A stretch of DNA of 16,747 bases, taken from positions 1 through 16,747 of the forward strand of contig JAJZQA010000011.1 in assembly GCA_021810985.1 (NCBI GenBank), written 5' to 3'. The notes below the pieces were generated by a model. It ran no database searches, was not told where the DNA came from, and saw nothing but the letters and a program-made list of their open reading frames with translations. The DNA is from Deltaproteobacteria bacterium (GTDB lineage: Bacteria > Desulfobacterota > Desulfuromonadia > Geobacterales > Geobacteraceae). Positions 1-6,632 of this stretch are shown in pieces (position 1 is the stretch's first letter; each line of letters begins with the position of its first letter). Position numbers and translations under genes: made by a program.

Positions 1-199
1 GGTGAGTCGCCCTCAAATCCAGTAAGCGAACCCCGGCTACCACTTTGTGGGCAGGCTGGGAAAGCCTCACTCAGAATGGCTTCTCATACTTTCACTCCGT
101 TCTTTTCATAGAACTTTTGACACTATCGCCAACGCTGTCACGGGTTCTGTTCCCGGATTGCTTCGTAGTGAAGTACCTGTTGTGCTTAATAAACGCGCG

Positions 200-297
200 G
201 GGGGCACTTTGGTTTACAAGGGGAACTTTTCACTAAAGAAGAACCGCGTCAGCTGATGCTTCCAGGCAGATAGCCTGGCGGCATTTCGGGTCGTGTT
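200..297 (+). pseudogene. possible second ene-reductase (OYE-type) remnant
   Basis: Two short reading-frame pieces, one ending near 229 (GGTLVYKGNF) and one starting at 232 (TKEEPRQLML, then a TAG at 271-273 and PGGISGR), can be laid end to end across a frame change to resemble the same C-terminal flavin-binding segment that follows at 257-547. The pattern is G-T-L-V-x-x-G-x-F-T-K-E-E followed about 18 residues later by G-R. If real, a tandem pair of old yellow enzyme genes has decayed here. Bases 1-199 hold only short open frames with no convincing homology. The assignment needs a frameshift and a stop codon to be tolerated, so it is weak. Confidence 0.3.
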
Positions 298-547
298 TAG
301 TGGCAATCTCATAGGGAACTGTGGCTATACAAGGGAAAAGGCGGATGACGCGATCCGGCGCGGTAACGCGGACCTGATCTCCTTCGGCAGGCCGTACATC
401 AGTAATCCCGACCTGGTGGAGCGCATCGCCAACGGCTGGCCTCTGAATCCGCCCGCGGACCAGGGGGGCTGGTAGTCGGCTTCTCTGGGGGCGGTGGGGT
501 ATACAGATTTTTCCCGCTACGAGGATTCCGGCGGAGGTTCGGAATAA
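257..547 (+). pseudogene. C-terminal remnant of Old Yellow Enzyme family ene-reductase (NemA-like), with in-frame stop
   Basis: The frame translates to a recognisable C-terminal FMN-binding end of alkene reductases: GNLIGNCGYTREKA, then ADLISFGRPYISNPDLVERI and GWPLNPP. It is interrupted by a TAG at 473-475 and then continues in the same frame through GAVGYTDFSRYE to a TAA at 545-547. In intact relatives the short C-terminal tail ends with a GYTDYP/GYTDFP block, so the TAG lies inside what was coding sequence; it may have replaced a tyrosine codon. Only about 95 of the usual 350-370 residues remain. A TGA at 254-256 closes the frame upstream, and no start codon with a ribosome binding site is present. 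It is therefore a decayed gene and not a short functional one. The family call is firm; the original substrate cannot be told. Confidence 0.75.
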
Positions 548-629
548 GCGGGGATGGACTCTGAAATAAATCATTCACTGTTGATTCAGGACCAAAAACT
601 CACTGCATTAGAGTGTCAGTCCCATGGGA

Positions 630-652
630 AACCCCCGGATTTACCGGGGGTT
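630..652 (-). terminator. hairpin terminator candidate for the outer-membrane protein gene
   Basis: A perfect 9-bp stem (AACCCCCGG / CCGGGGGTT) with a 5-base loop lies 21 bases beyond the stop codon of the minus-strand gene at 673-1641. On the minus strand only a short T run (TTT) follows, so it is a strong hairpin with a weak U tract. Confidence 0.5.
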
Positions 653-672
653 AGTGACTTTATATCAGTACT

Positions 673-1641
673 TCAAAAGCGGTAACTGATGCCAGCCAGC
701 CAGACATCGGCATCCCGGTCGTAATTGGTGATGATGCGATTCCAGGATGCTCGGGTTCCCCAGCGGGGATGAAAGCGGTACGCGACCGACATGGTGGCAA
801 CACCGGATACGATCAGCGTATTGTCGTGAAGGCGGTCATAGCCGATATATGGTCCGGCGCCGAAACTGAGTGCCAGACTGTCAGCGAAAAACGCCTTTGC
901 CGCCCAGAGTTGCGTGGCCAGGCCGTTCATCTGGCTGCCTTGATTGCTGCCTTCATACAACCAGGAAACCGTCCCCTCCAGGTAGCGCAACAGCCCTCGC
1001 CGATATTCGACGCCCACGGCCAGAGAGTGCGGAGAATCACTGCTGAAAACGCTTGTTTCGCCGATGAACGCGGTTATTTCATTCCGTGTCGGTGTCTCAT
1101 CCCGGGGTGACGTTTGTTGAAACGGCTTCGCTGAAGGTGAGGGGTCCAGCCGGTAGCCAACCCCGAAGAGCAGTGAAATCGTATCGATACTGCCGCCGGT
1201 CTCAACCCAGTTGCTGCGCAGTTGCAGGAGCCAGGGGCTGGCCGTGTACCAGGTTGCGGCAAGGCTGACCAAGGCTCCCCAGCCCTGGTCATTCAAGTTG
1301 CCGGTGCCGGCAGGGTTGGGCGTGGTATCAAAATAGTAGTAGGGGCCTACACCGGCGGCAAGGGCAAGCCGCCGCTCGAGGATGGTGGTGCGAAGCCACA
1401 GCTGGCTGCCGAAGCCGTCGCGGTGATGATCAGGAAGGTGTGCTTCGTTCAGGTAGGTAATATTAAAGTCCAGGTGTTCGCCGAGTGCCTCGCGGTACTC
1501 AAGTTGCCATTGGTAGGTGCTATTGTCCCGGTCCGTGTTTTTAACGAATCCGCCGAGTGCCGATATTTCCTGGGCAGAAGCATGGCCTGCCGGAACAGCG
1601 CAGAGAAGCAGTATGGTGACAGTGCAGATCATGGTTTTCAT
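673..1641 (-). CDS. outer-membrane beta-barrel protein with internally duplicated barrel unit
   Basis: The 322-residue product starts with a signal peptide (basic MKTM, hydrophobic core about 5-17, probable cleavage after ASA near residue 23) and ends in YRF, the C-terminal aromatic typical of barrels inserted by the BAM machinery. The mature part contains two similar halves, about residues 27-165 and 188-322. Matching landmarks are LEYREAL against VEYRRGL, QLW about 30 residues later in both, LALAAGVGPYYYFD against LALSFGAGPYIGYD, and GVGYRL against AGISYRF. Each half has the alternating pattern and length of an eight-strand barrel, so the protein is either one 16-strand barrel or two joined small ones. 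The ATG at 1641 is preferred over an upstream in-frame start at 1845 because GGAGGA precedes it, the signal peptide starts there, and the probable promoter at 1734-1761 lies inside the extension. Specific function is unknown. Confidence 0.85.
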   Translation of the reverse strand: MKTMICTVTILLLCAVPAGHASAQEISALGGFVKNTDRDNSTYQWQLEYREALGEHLDFNITYLNEAHLPDHHRDGFGSQLWLRTTILERRLALAAGVGPYYYFDTTPNPAGTGNLNDQGWGALVSLAATWYTASPWLLQLRSNWVETGGSIDTISLLFGVGYRLDPSPSAKPFQQTSPRDETPTRNEITAFIGETSVFSSDSPHSLAVGVEYRRGLLRYLEGTVSWLYEGSNQGSQMNGLATQLWAAKAFFADSLALSFGAGPYIGYDRLHDNTLIVSGVATMSVAYRFHPRWGTRASWNRIITNYDRDADVWLAGISYRF

Positions 1642-1733
1642 TGTCCGGTTTTCCTCCGCGACTGGCAGGGACCAGGAAAGCTGAAAGGGACCACGAACAA
1701 ATTTGCCCTGACCGGGCCTGGTCAACAACTTAC

Positions 1734-1761
1734 AGTATAGTGTGGATGTCTGCGGATGCAA
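1734..1761 (-). promoter_or_regulatory. sigma70-type promoter candidate for the outer-membrane protein
   Basis: On the minus strand TTGCAT is followed after 16 bases by TATACT (5 of 6 consensus). Transcription would start near 1727, giving a leader of about 86 bases. A small dyad (TGACC / GGTCA, 1709-1724) would sit close to the 5' end of the transcript. The -10 is good, the -35 poor. Confidence 0.45.
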
Positions 1762-1894
1762 CCATTTGTTTTTCCTGACTCTTTTGAGGTGATCCAGGAA
1801 TTTGGCTCCGAATGTAGGGGATGCCTGTCGAGCGTGATCGCACACTTTGCTTGGAGAGCGGAGGATCCCGGGATGTATGTGAAACTGAAACGGT

Positions 1895-2833
1895 TCAGTC
1901 TCTCAGCAGTTCAGAAAAAAACCTGAACCAGTTGCCGGCGAAAATGTCGCTGATGGTCTGGTCGGGATATCCTGCATGGGTGAGCAATTCCGCCAGCGCG
2001 GGCAGCCGCGAGTGGTCTTCGAAGCCCTGGCAGACGCTGTCGTAGCCGCCGAAATCCGTGCCGATTCCGATTCCGGCCGGGCCGAAATTCTGCACGAACC
2101 AGTCGATCTGGCGGAAGAGCAAATCCAGGTCGGCCCGTCCGTCCAGGGACAGCATGCCGGGGAAGGCGGCGATTCCGATTACGCCGCCACGGGAGAGGAT
2201 CATCCGTACCTGCTCGTCGCTGAGGTTGCGGGGAATGTTGCAGAGGCTCCGGAAACCGGTATGGGTGGAGATCAGCTTTCCGGAAAACTGTTCGGCGACA
2301 TCGTTGAAGCAGGGGTCGGAGAGGTGGGCCGTGTCGATGGCGAAGCCGAGCCGATCCAACTCCGCGACCAGCGTGCGACCCTCTTTGGTCAATCCTTCCG
2401 GGTTGGGAATCGCATTGCCGTCGCCCAGGCGGTTTTTTCCGACATGGGTCAGTCCGGCCATCCTGAATCCCAGCTTTTTCAGTTCTTCGGCTGAGAACTC
2501 AAGCAAGGCGTCGGCATTTTCCAGGAGACGCAGCGCTCCCGGAGCTTCCGTGCCCTGATAACAGCGTTCCAGTTCCCGTTCGGTTGTTATGGTGGCGAGT
2601 GACCGGATTCTCCGTTCAGCGCTGCTCAGCAGCTGGCGCAGATTATCCGCCGCCTTTTCCGGTCCGTTGAAGTTGTCCGTGCAATACAGGACCGAGACGA
2701 TAATCCGGACTCCGCCCGCGGCAAGTTTCGGCAGGCTGATCCAAGCGTCCGGAGCCTTTTCAAAGGTAGTCTCCGGGTGGTGACGGAGCAGGTCGTAGAG
2801 AAGATCCACATGACTGTCGATTGCGGTATGCAT
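1895..2833 (-). CDS. membrane dipeptidase, peptidase family M19 (renal dipeptidase type)
   Basis: The 312-residue protein hydrolyses dipeptides with a binuclear zinc centre if it behaves like its family. The expected ligands are visible in order: H8 and D10 (IDSHVD), bridging E105 (LLEN), H170 (DTAH), H191 (STHTG) and D260 (GIGTDFGG). The family blocks GLTHVGKN (127-134), IPRNLSDEQ (200-208) and GGVIGI (216-221) are also present, and the C-terminal FAGNWFRFF matches the usual end. There is no signal peptide, so the enzyme should be cytoplasmic, unlike the GPI-anchored mammalian member. A ribosome binding site AGGA lies 6 bases before the ATG. It is the second gene of an operon, 67 bases after the permease stop codon, which suggests that it cleaves something the permease brings in or that both serve peptide and amino-acid turnover. 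A weak hairpin (ACTGAA/TTCAGT, 1884-1899) overlaps the stop codon. Confidence 0.95.
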   Translation of the reverse strand: MHTAIDSHVDLLYDLLRHHPETTFEKAPDAWISLPKLAAGGVRIIVSVLYCTDNFNGPEKAADNLRQLLSSAERRIRSLATITTERELERCYQGTEAPGALRLLENADALLEFSAEELKKLGFRMAGLTHVGKNRLGDGNAIPNPEGLTKEGRTLVAELDRLGFAIDTAHLSDPCFNDVAEQFSGKLISTHTGFRSLCNIPRNLSDEQVRMILSRGGVIGIAAFPGMLSLDGRADLDLLFRQIDWFVQNFGPAGIGIGTDFGGYDSVCQGFEDHSRLPALAELLTHAGYPDQTISDIFAGNWFRFFSELLRD

Positions 2834-2900
2834 AGTTGTTCCTCATCCGGCTGGTGTTGAAATGCCAACCTGGACGCTGGCACACGGCCGGGGGCGGCAT

Positions 2901-4199
2901 TCAGGCGAAGAAAATGCTGAATAGGGTGAGAAAGGTGAGCTGGCAGGCGGCGACAATCCAGCCGTTTCTCAACATGGAGCGCAGGTCGTCGGATTCGGCA
3001 AAGCCGAGCGAGCTGAACATGTTCGCACCGGGAAAAACGAAGTTGTGCACCCGGGTGGCCACGACCAGCGCCAGCGACCAGGCGAGCATCGACACCGCAT
3101 AGGTTGTCAGCAAGGGGTTGAACATTTCGTGGAGCAGTTTCAGGGTGGCGACCGTGGCGCCGCTGATGCCGAAGGCACCGAGAAAACCGCCGGTGATGAC
3201 GAGACCCGATTTGCCGCCATGTTCTATCAACGGCGTCATCAGCGTGGTCAGGGCGGTGAAGCCGCCGGCCTGTTCCACGAAAACGATGAACGGGTCGAGC
3301 AGCAGAAAGAGGAGAAACAGGCTGACATTGCCCGCCATGCCCCTGACCACGAGTTTCAGGATCTCGTCGACTTTCAGGCCGCCGACCAGGCCGGTGATAA
3401 AAGAGAGGCCGAGCATGATGACGACCACGAACGAGGTGGGCGCCTTGACGATGATGCCGTAGATCACCGCGGCCAGGAAGGTGCAGACGAAGGCCGTAGT
3501 GGCGCGACGGCTGCGGGGAGTTGGCTCGTACTGAACCGTTTCGTCCGGCTTCTCGTAGGGGTGCAGGTCCCTGGTTTTCCGCTGGATCCGCTGGATGACG
3601 CACCAGGTGACCAACAGGGTGATGGCGGCGACCGGGCCGGAGACGAAGAGCAGCATTTCCCCGTAACTGATTTTCGTCAGGCCGAGCAGGGTGATGACCG
3701 GCGGCGTGAACGGCCCGAGGATCAATGCCTCTTCACCGACCGCCTGGAATATGACCCCCACCGTGCTGCGCGACAGTCCGACCGCGGCGGCAACCGGCAG
3801 GACAATCGGCGCGAGAACGGCATTGCCCCCGGCCATGGTGCCGAGCAGGCCGACCACCACCAGGCAGGACAGCATGATGCCGAACATGGCCTTCTTTTCC
3901 GTATCCACGCCGATGGAATGGATGATCCGGTAGACGATGACGTGGGAGACTCCGGTGGCGTTCAGCACCTCGCCCAGTCCGCGCCCCAGCATGATGATCA
4001 GGCCGACCAGGGCGAGAAAGGAGCCCATGGCGTCCGTCAACGCGGTCCCGAAGGAGAGGAGGGTCTGGTGGCTGAGCAGTGCGCCCGCGACGACGCAGAT
4101 AGCCGTGGCCGTAAGAATGTCAACATTGCGGAAGACCAGAACGACGTAAAGAACGAGAGGCAGCAGCCCCAGCAGTCCCAGCCAGAGCTCGGGATTCAT
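2901..4199 (-). CDS. ion-transporter superfamily permease (NhaC/DcuC-like), substrate unknown
   Basis: The 432-residue protein is very hydrophobic, with about ten to twelve membrane segments and one large charged cytoplasmic loop at about 203-232 (RIQRKTRD, EPTPRSRR). Two related re-entrant-like stretches, GGNAVLAPIVLPV (124-136) and GISGATVATLKLLHEMF (344-360), sit in the two halves, as expected for inverted-repeat transporters of the IT superfamily that includes NhaC Na+/H+ antiporters and dicarboxylate carriers. It is likely a secondary, cation-coupled carrier. It heads an operon with an M19 dipeptidase, so a peptide, amino-acid or related organic anion is a reasonable substrate guess, but an antiporter role is equally possible. 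The ATG at 4199 has AAAGGTG before it and leads directly into the first membrane helix. An alternative in-frame TTG at 4292, preceded at 6 bases by GAGGAGGG, would add 31 basic residues; I consider it less likely because that segment overlaps a structured leader. Confidence 0.88.
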   Translation of the reverse strand: MNPELWLGLLGLLPLVLYVVLVFRNVDILTATAICVVAGALLSHQTLLSFGTALTDAMGSFLALVGLIIMLGRGLGEVLNATGVSHVIVYRIIHSIGVDTEKKAMFGIMLSCLVVVGLLGTMAGGNAVLAPIVLPVAAAVGLSRSTVGVIFQAVGEEALILGPFTPPVITLLGLTKISYGEMLLFVSGPVAAITLLVTWCVIQRIQRKTRDLHPYEKPDETVQYEPTPRSRRATTAFVCTFLAAVIYGIIVKAPTSFVVVIMLGLSFITGLVGGLKVDEILKLVVRGMAGNVSLFLLFLLLDPFIVFVEQAGGFTALTTLMTPLIEHGGKSGLVITGGFLGAFGISGATVATLKLLHEMFNPLLTTYAVSMLAWSLALVVATRVHNFVFPGANMFSSLGFAESDDLRSMLRNGWIVAACQLTFLTLFSIFFA

Positions 4200-4244
4200 G
4201 CGGACACCTTTCCGGAATCGGGATTCACTTTGCGGAATACGGGA

Positions 4245-4323
4245 AGAGCCCGAAAAAGATCGACGGAACGGCCCGTTCCGGTTGCCAGGCAACCAGCACC
4301 CTCCTCAGAACTTTTTCGGCTCT
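4245..4323 (-). ncRNA. candidate structured leader RNA (three-way junction, riboswitch-like)
   Basis: Read on the minus strand, AGAGCCGAAAAAG (4323-4311) pairs with CTTTTTCGGGCTCT (4258-4245): 13 bp with a single bulged G. Enclosed are two perfect hairpins, GGTTGC-CTG-GCAACC (4294-4280) and GGAACG-GGC-CGTTCC (4279-4265), which abut with no spacer. The first joining strand is 16 bases and purine-rich (TTCTGAGGAGGGTGCT), the last is 6 bases (GTCGAT). This is the geometry of a three-way junction with two stacked arms. The RNA lies in the 5' leader of the permease-dipeptidase operon and would begin at or within a base or two of the predicted transcription start. The pairing is seen directly; a regulatory or ligand-binding role is inference. 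I cannot match it by eye to a known class. A caveat is that an SD-like GAGGAGGG and a TTG in frame with the permease lie inside it. Confidence 0.55.
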
Positions 4324-4328
4324 GCCGC

Positions 4329-4357
4329 AAAGTAAACCGGGAAACCGGGCAAGTCAA
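4329..4357 (-). promoter_or_regulatory. sigma70-type promoter of the permease-dipeptidase operon
   Basis: On the minus strand TTGACT (5 of 6 consensus) is followed after exactly 17 bases by TACTTT (3 of 6). The start point would fall at about 4323-4320, a run of purines that is also the first strand of the leader RNA. The leader to the ATG at 4199 is then about 120 bases. Confidence 0.5.
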
Positions 4358-4435
4358 GAATTTCGGCCAGCAAAACTTCTCGAGATCTTCCGCTGAAGTC
4401 TTGTGAAGTCTCCTGCCACAGGTGCTCTGCCGACT

Positions 4436-5038
4436 TTACTCCGTTTTCAAGAGAAACTTTGCTTGTTCAGGGTAGTGTTTTGCGAGGCATTCCGGACAAA
4501 TACCATGCGAACAGAGGGTGTCCGAATGCTCCAGAAGATACAACTCTACATCCTGCCAGAATCCGTCGTCACTTCTGATTTTTTTGCAGTTCGAGCAGAT
4601 CGGCAGAAGTTTGCTGAGATCTTCGATTTTCTTTTCCTGTGCCTTTCGCAGGGCTTCCCGCCCTTCTACTTGCTCGGTGATATCAATGCAGCTGCCGATA
4701 TAACCGGCAAATGAACCATCTTCATGGTAAAAGGGCGCGCCTCGGTCAAATAGCCAGCGGTATTCACCATCATGACGCAGGAGCCGATATTCCATTTCAA
4801 AGGGATTTCTCTGGTGGAAAGCCTCCAGATAAATAGTCAGGCATTGTTGATAATCATCCGCATGCACTCCCTCTGTCCAGCCATTTCCTTGTTCCTGTGC
4901 CACTGTCCTGCCGGTAAAATCCAGCCAGCGTTGGTTGAAGTAGTCACATTCGGCATTTGTGCCGGCCCGCCAGATAAGGACGGGAGATTGCTCCGTGAGA
5001 GTCTTGTACTCATCGAAACTTAAAGTATTCTCTTGCAT
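4436..5038 (-). CDS. PAS-domain sensory protein with C-terminal CxxC / CPxC motif
   Basis: The 200-residue cytoplasmic protein has one PAS domain with its PAC part (about 12-123): SPVLIWRAG, FNQRWLDFTGR, then EMEYRLLRHDGEYRWLFDRGAP and GYIGSCIDITEQ. A short coiled segment (EALRKAQEKKIEDL, 128-141) links it to a cysteine-rich tail with C148-x2-C151-KKIRSDDGFW and C181-P-E-C184; C176 and H178 lie just before the second pair. Four cysteines in two CxxC pairs suggest a metal site, probably zinc, but this is not proven. There is no histidine kinase, GGDEF or DNA-binding domain, so the output is unknown; similar tails occur at the ends of PAS and receiver proteins in Desulfuromonadota as far as I recall. 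The ATG at 5038, preceded by GGGAGA, is chosen over an upstream in-frame start at 5119 because the extension has no PAS similarity. It is transcribed alone. Confidence 0.9.
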   Translation of the reverse strand: MQENTLSFDEYKTLTEQSPVLIWRAGTNAECDYFNQRWLDFTGRTVAQEQGNGWTEGVHADDYQQCLTIYLEAFHQRNPFEMEYRLLRHDGEYRWLFDRGAPFYHEDGSFAGYIGSCIDITEQVEGREALRKAQEKKIEDLSKLLPICSNCKKIRSDDGFWQDVELYLLEHSDTLCSHGICPECLAKHYPEQAKFLLKTE

Positions 5039-5090
5039 TGGTATCTCCCGCGGGTACAGACCTGAAGCTTTCTTGCCGACCGTACTCCAA

Positions 5091-5119
5091 GTGTTAGCAG
5101 TACATGGGCAAAATGCCAA
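5091..5119 (-). promoter_or_regulatory. weak promoter candidate for the PAS gene
   Basis: On the minus strand TTGGCA (5 of 6) is followed after 17 bases by TAACAC, which matches the -10 consensus at only 3 of 6. It is suitably placed for the start codon at 5038, about 45 bases downstream of the expected start point. Confidence 0.25.
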
Positions 5120-5222
5120 ATCCGGTAAGGGTTAAGTAGCTCATCTTAAATTGCCAGGCGTTAGCGAGCCTTTTTTGTCTGCGGCTGCTGCCGCGGATTC
5201 TGGGGAGCAAATCTTGCTGATT

Positions 5223-5247
5223 AGTGCACTGGTATAATACCAGCACT
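5223..5247 (+). promoter_or_regulatory. extended -10 promoter overlapped by operator-like palindrome, upstream of NDH-2
   Basis: TGG-TATAAT (5230-5238) is a consensus extended -10. No good -35 is seen at the normal distance, which fits an extended -10 or activator-dependent promoter. The element lies in a dyad: CTGGTAT-A-ATACCAG is perfect (5229-5243), and AGTG / CACT extend it outward with two unpaired bases on the left side. A repressor bound there would block the polymerase. The start point would be near 5245, with a leader of about 80 bases. Confidence 0.5.
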
Positions 5248-5325
5248 GAAATTCTAAACAAACCTTTTTCAAAAACTATCCCGCACAGTGATACAATAGA
5301 AATTAATTGAGAGAAAGGAGGGCAC

Positions 5326-6591
5326 ATGGCCATGAAAAGAGTAATAATCGTTGGCGCGGGATTCGGCGGCATTCGGGCTGCCAGTGCCCTATCAGGTAAA
5401 GGTGTGGAGGTGCTCCTCCTCGACCGGCATAATTATCATCTATTTCACCCGCTTCTCTACCAGGTCGCAACCGCTTCCCTGGAGCAGGAATCGATAGCCT
5501 ACCCGGTCCGGGCCATGATGCGCCGCTGGAAAGGGGTAAGTTTCCGCATGACGGAGGTCTGCGGTGTCGATCTGGACCAGCGGCAACTGAAAACCTCCAG
5601 CGGCACGATTGACTACGACTACCTGGTGATGTCCGCCGGTAGTATTTCAAACTACTTCGGTATGGAGAGCGTCCAACGCCATGCCTTTGATCTGAAGAAA
5701 ATGGAGATGGCCGTGGGCCTGCGGAACCAGATTCTCGGCTCCTTCGAAAGGGCATCGCGGGAAACGGATCCGGAGGTGCGCCGGGCTCTCCTGACGTTCG
5801 TGATCGTTGGCGGCGGTCCGACCGGAGTCGAATTTGCCGGGGCGCTCCACGAGCTGATGCGGCATGTCCTGACCAAGGACTTTCCGGAGCTGGCCGCTAC
5901 GGAAAAAAGGACGCTGCTGATCGAGGCAAGCGATTGCCTGCTGACGCCGTATCCCGAAGATTTGCGGCGCTACACCCTGGAGAAGCTGCAGCAGATGGGC
6001 GTCGAGGTCATGTTCAAGGCGCAGGTAAGCGGGGCCGAAACGGACCGGGTACTTCTGGCCGATGGTACGATAATACCCTGTCATACCCTTTTCTGGTGTG
6101 CCGGAGTTTCCGCTTCGCCCCTGGCGAAAGATCTCACGGCGGCCAAGGCCCCCAGCGGCCGCGTTCCGGTGGAGCCAGACCTGACCCTGCCCGGGCACCC
6201 GGAAGTTTTTGTGATCGGCGATCTGGCCTACCTGGTGCAGGATGGCGCGCCCCTGCCGATGATGGCCCCGGTGGCCATGCAGCAAGGCCTCTACGCGGGA
6301 AAGGCCATCCTTCAGAAGATTGCCGGCACCCCTGTTGCCCCGTTCCGTTTCCGGGATAAGGGGATCATGGCAACCATCGGCCGAAGTGCCGCGGTTGCCT
6401 CGGTTCACGGCCTGAAATTTTCCGGTCATTTTGCCTGGCTCGTCTGGCTTGCCCTGCACCTGATGTATCTGGTAGGTTTCCGCAACCGGCTCGTGGTTCT
6501 CATCAACTGGGCGTATGACTACTTGTTTTACGAGCGGCAAGTCCGCCTCATTACCCGGGAGGACGAGGCAGGAAGCTGTAAGAAATCCTGA
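5326..6591 (+). CDS. ndh: type II NADH:quinone oxidoreductase (NDH-2), FAD-dependent
   Basis: The 421-residue protein oxidises NADH and passes electrons to quinone at the cytoplasmic face of the inner membrane without pumping protons. The FAD-binding fold opens with VIIVGAGFGG (6-15). The NADH-binding fold has FVIVGGGPTGVEFAG (158-172). WCAGVSASPL (257-266), VFVIGD (294-299) and the quinone-side MAPVAMQQG (313-321) are the remaining family marks. The C-terminal third ends in a hydrophobic and amphipathic stretch (about 366-402, WLVWLALHLMYLVG) that should anchor it to the membrane. Length fits the family. Two ATGs, at 5326 and 5332, follow the strong ribosome binding site AAAGGAGGG with 4 or 10 bases between, so the first two residues are uncertain. 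The gene stands alone, with its own operator-like promoter and a hairpin downstream, consistent with respiratory control by redox or oxygen. Confidence 0.95.
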   Translation: MAMKRVIIVGAGFGGIRAASALSGKGVEVLLLDRHNYHLFHPLLYQVATASLEQESIAYPVRAMMRRWKGVSFRMTEVCGVDLDQRQLKTSSGTIDYDYLVMSAGSISNYFGMESVQRHAFDLKKMEMAVGLRNQILGSFERASRETDPEVRRALLTFVIVGGGPTGVEFAGALHELMRHVLTKDFPELAATEKRTLLIEASDCLLTPYPEDLRRYTLEKLQQMGVEVMFKAQVSGAETDRVLLADGTIIPCHTLFWCAGVSASPLAKDLTAAKAPSGRVPVEPDLTLPGHPEVFVIGDLAYLVQDGAPLPMMAPVAMQQGLYAGKAILQKIAGTPVAPFRFRDKGIMATIGRSAAVASVHGLKFSGHFAWLVWLALHLMYLVGFRNRLVVLINWAYDYLFYERQVRLITREDEAGSCKKS

Positions 6592-6606
6592 CCACGTTGG
6601 CTGGAT

Positions 6607-6632
6607 TAGGAGCCTGTCGGGGCAGGCTCCTA
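6607..6632 (+). terminator. hairpin downstream of NDH-2
   Basis: A perfect 10-bp stem (TAGGAGCCTG / CAGGCTCCTA) with a 6-base loop begins 16 bases after the NDH-2 stop codon. No T run follows, so it may stabilise the 3' end or act with a factor instead of being a full intrinsic terminator. Confidence 0.5.

Noticed and set aside
1864..1873. Perfect palindrome ATCCCGGGAT after the dipeptidase gene
   Set aside because: Ten-base palindromes are expected by chance and it is not at a promoter; too short for a terminator with no T run.
2626..3603. 325-codon minus-strand frame overlapping permease and dipeptidase
   Set aside because: An out-of-frame shadow of two well-supported genes; its product is Arg/Pro/His-rich without any motif.
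4239..4303. Reading of a 24-codon leader peptide (GTG start) in the permease leader
   Set aside because: The GTG directly abuts the SD-like sequence with no spacing, and the region is better explained by RNA structure.
3045..4406. 453-codon open frame antisense to the permease
   Set aside because: Its composition is rich in D, E, Q, G and H with no fold-like pattern, it has no ribosome binding site, and it mirrors a strong membrane-protein gene on the other strand.
5647..6540. 297-codon open frame antisense to NDH-2
   Set aside because: Shadow of the NDH-2 gene, no start signal or recognisable motif.
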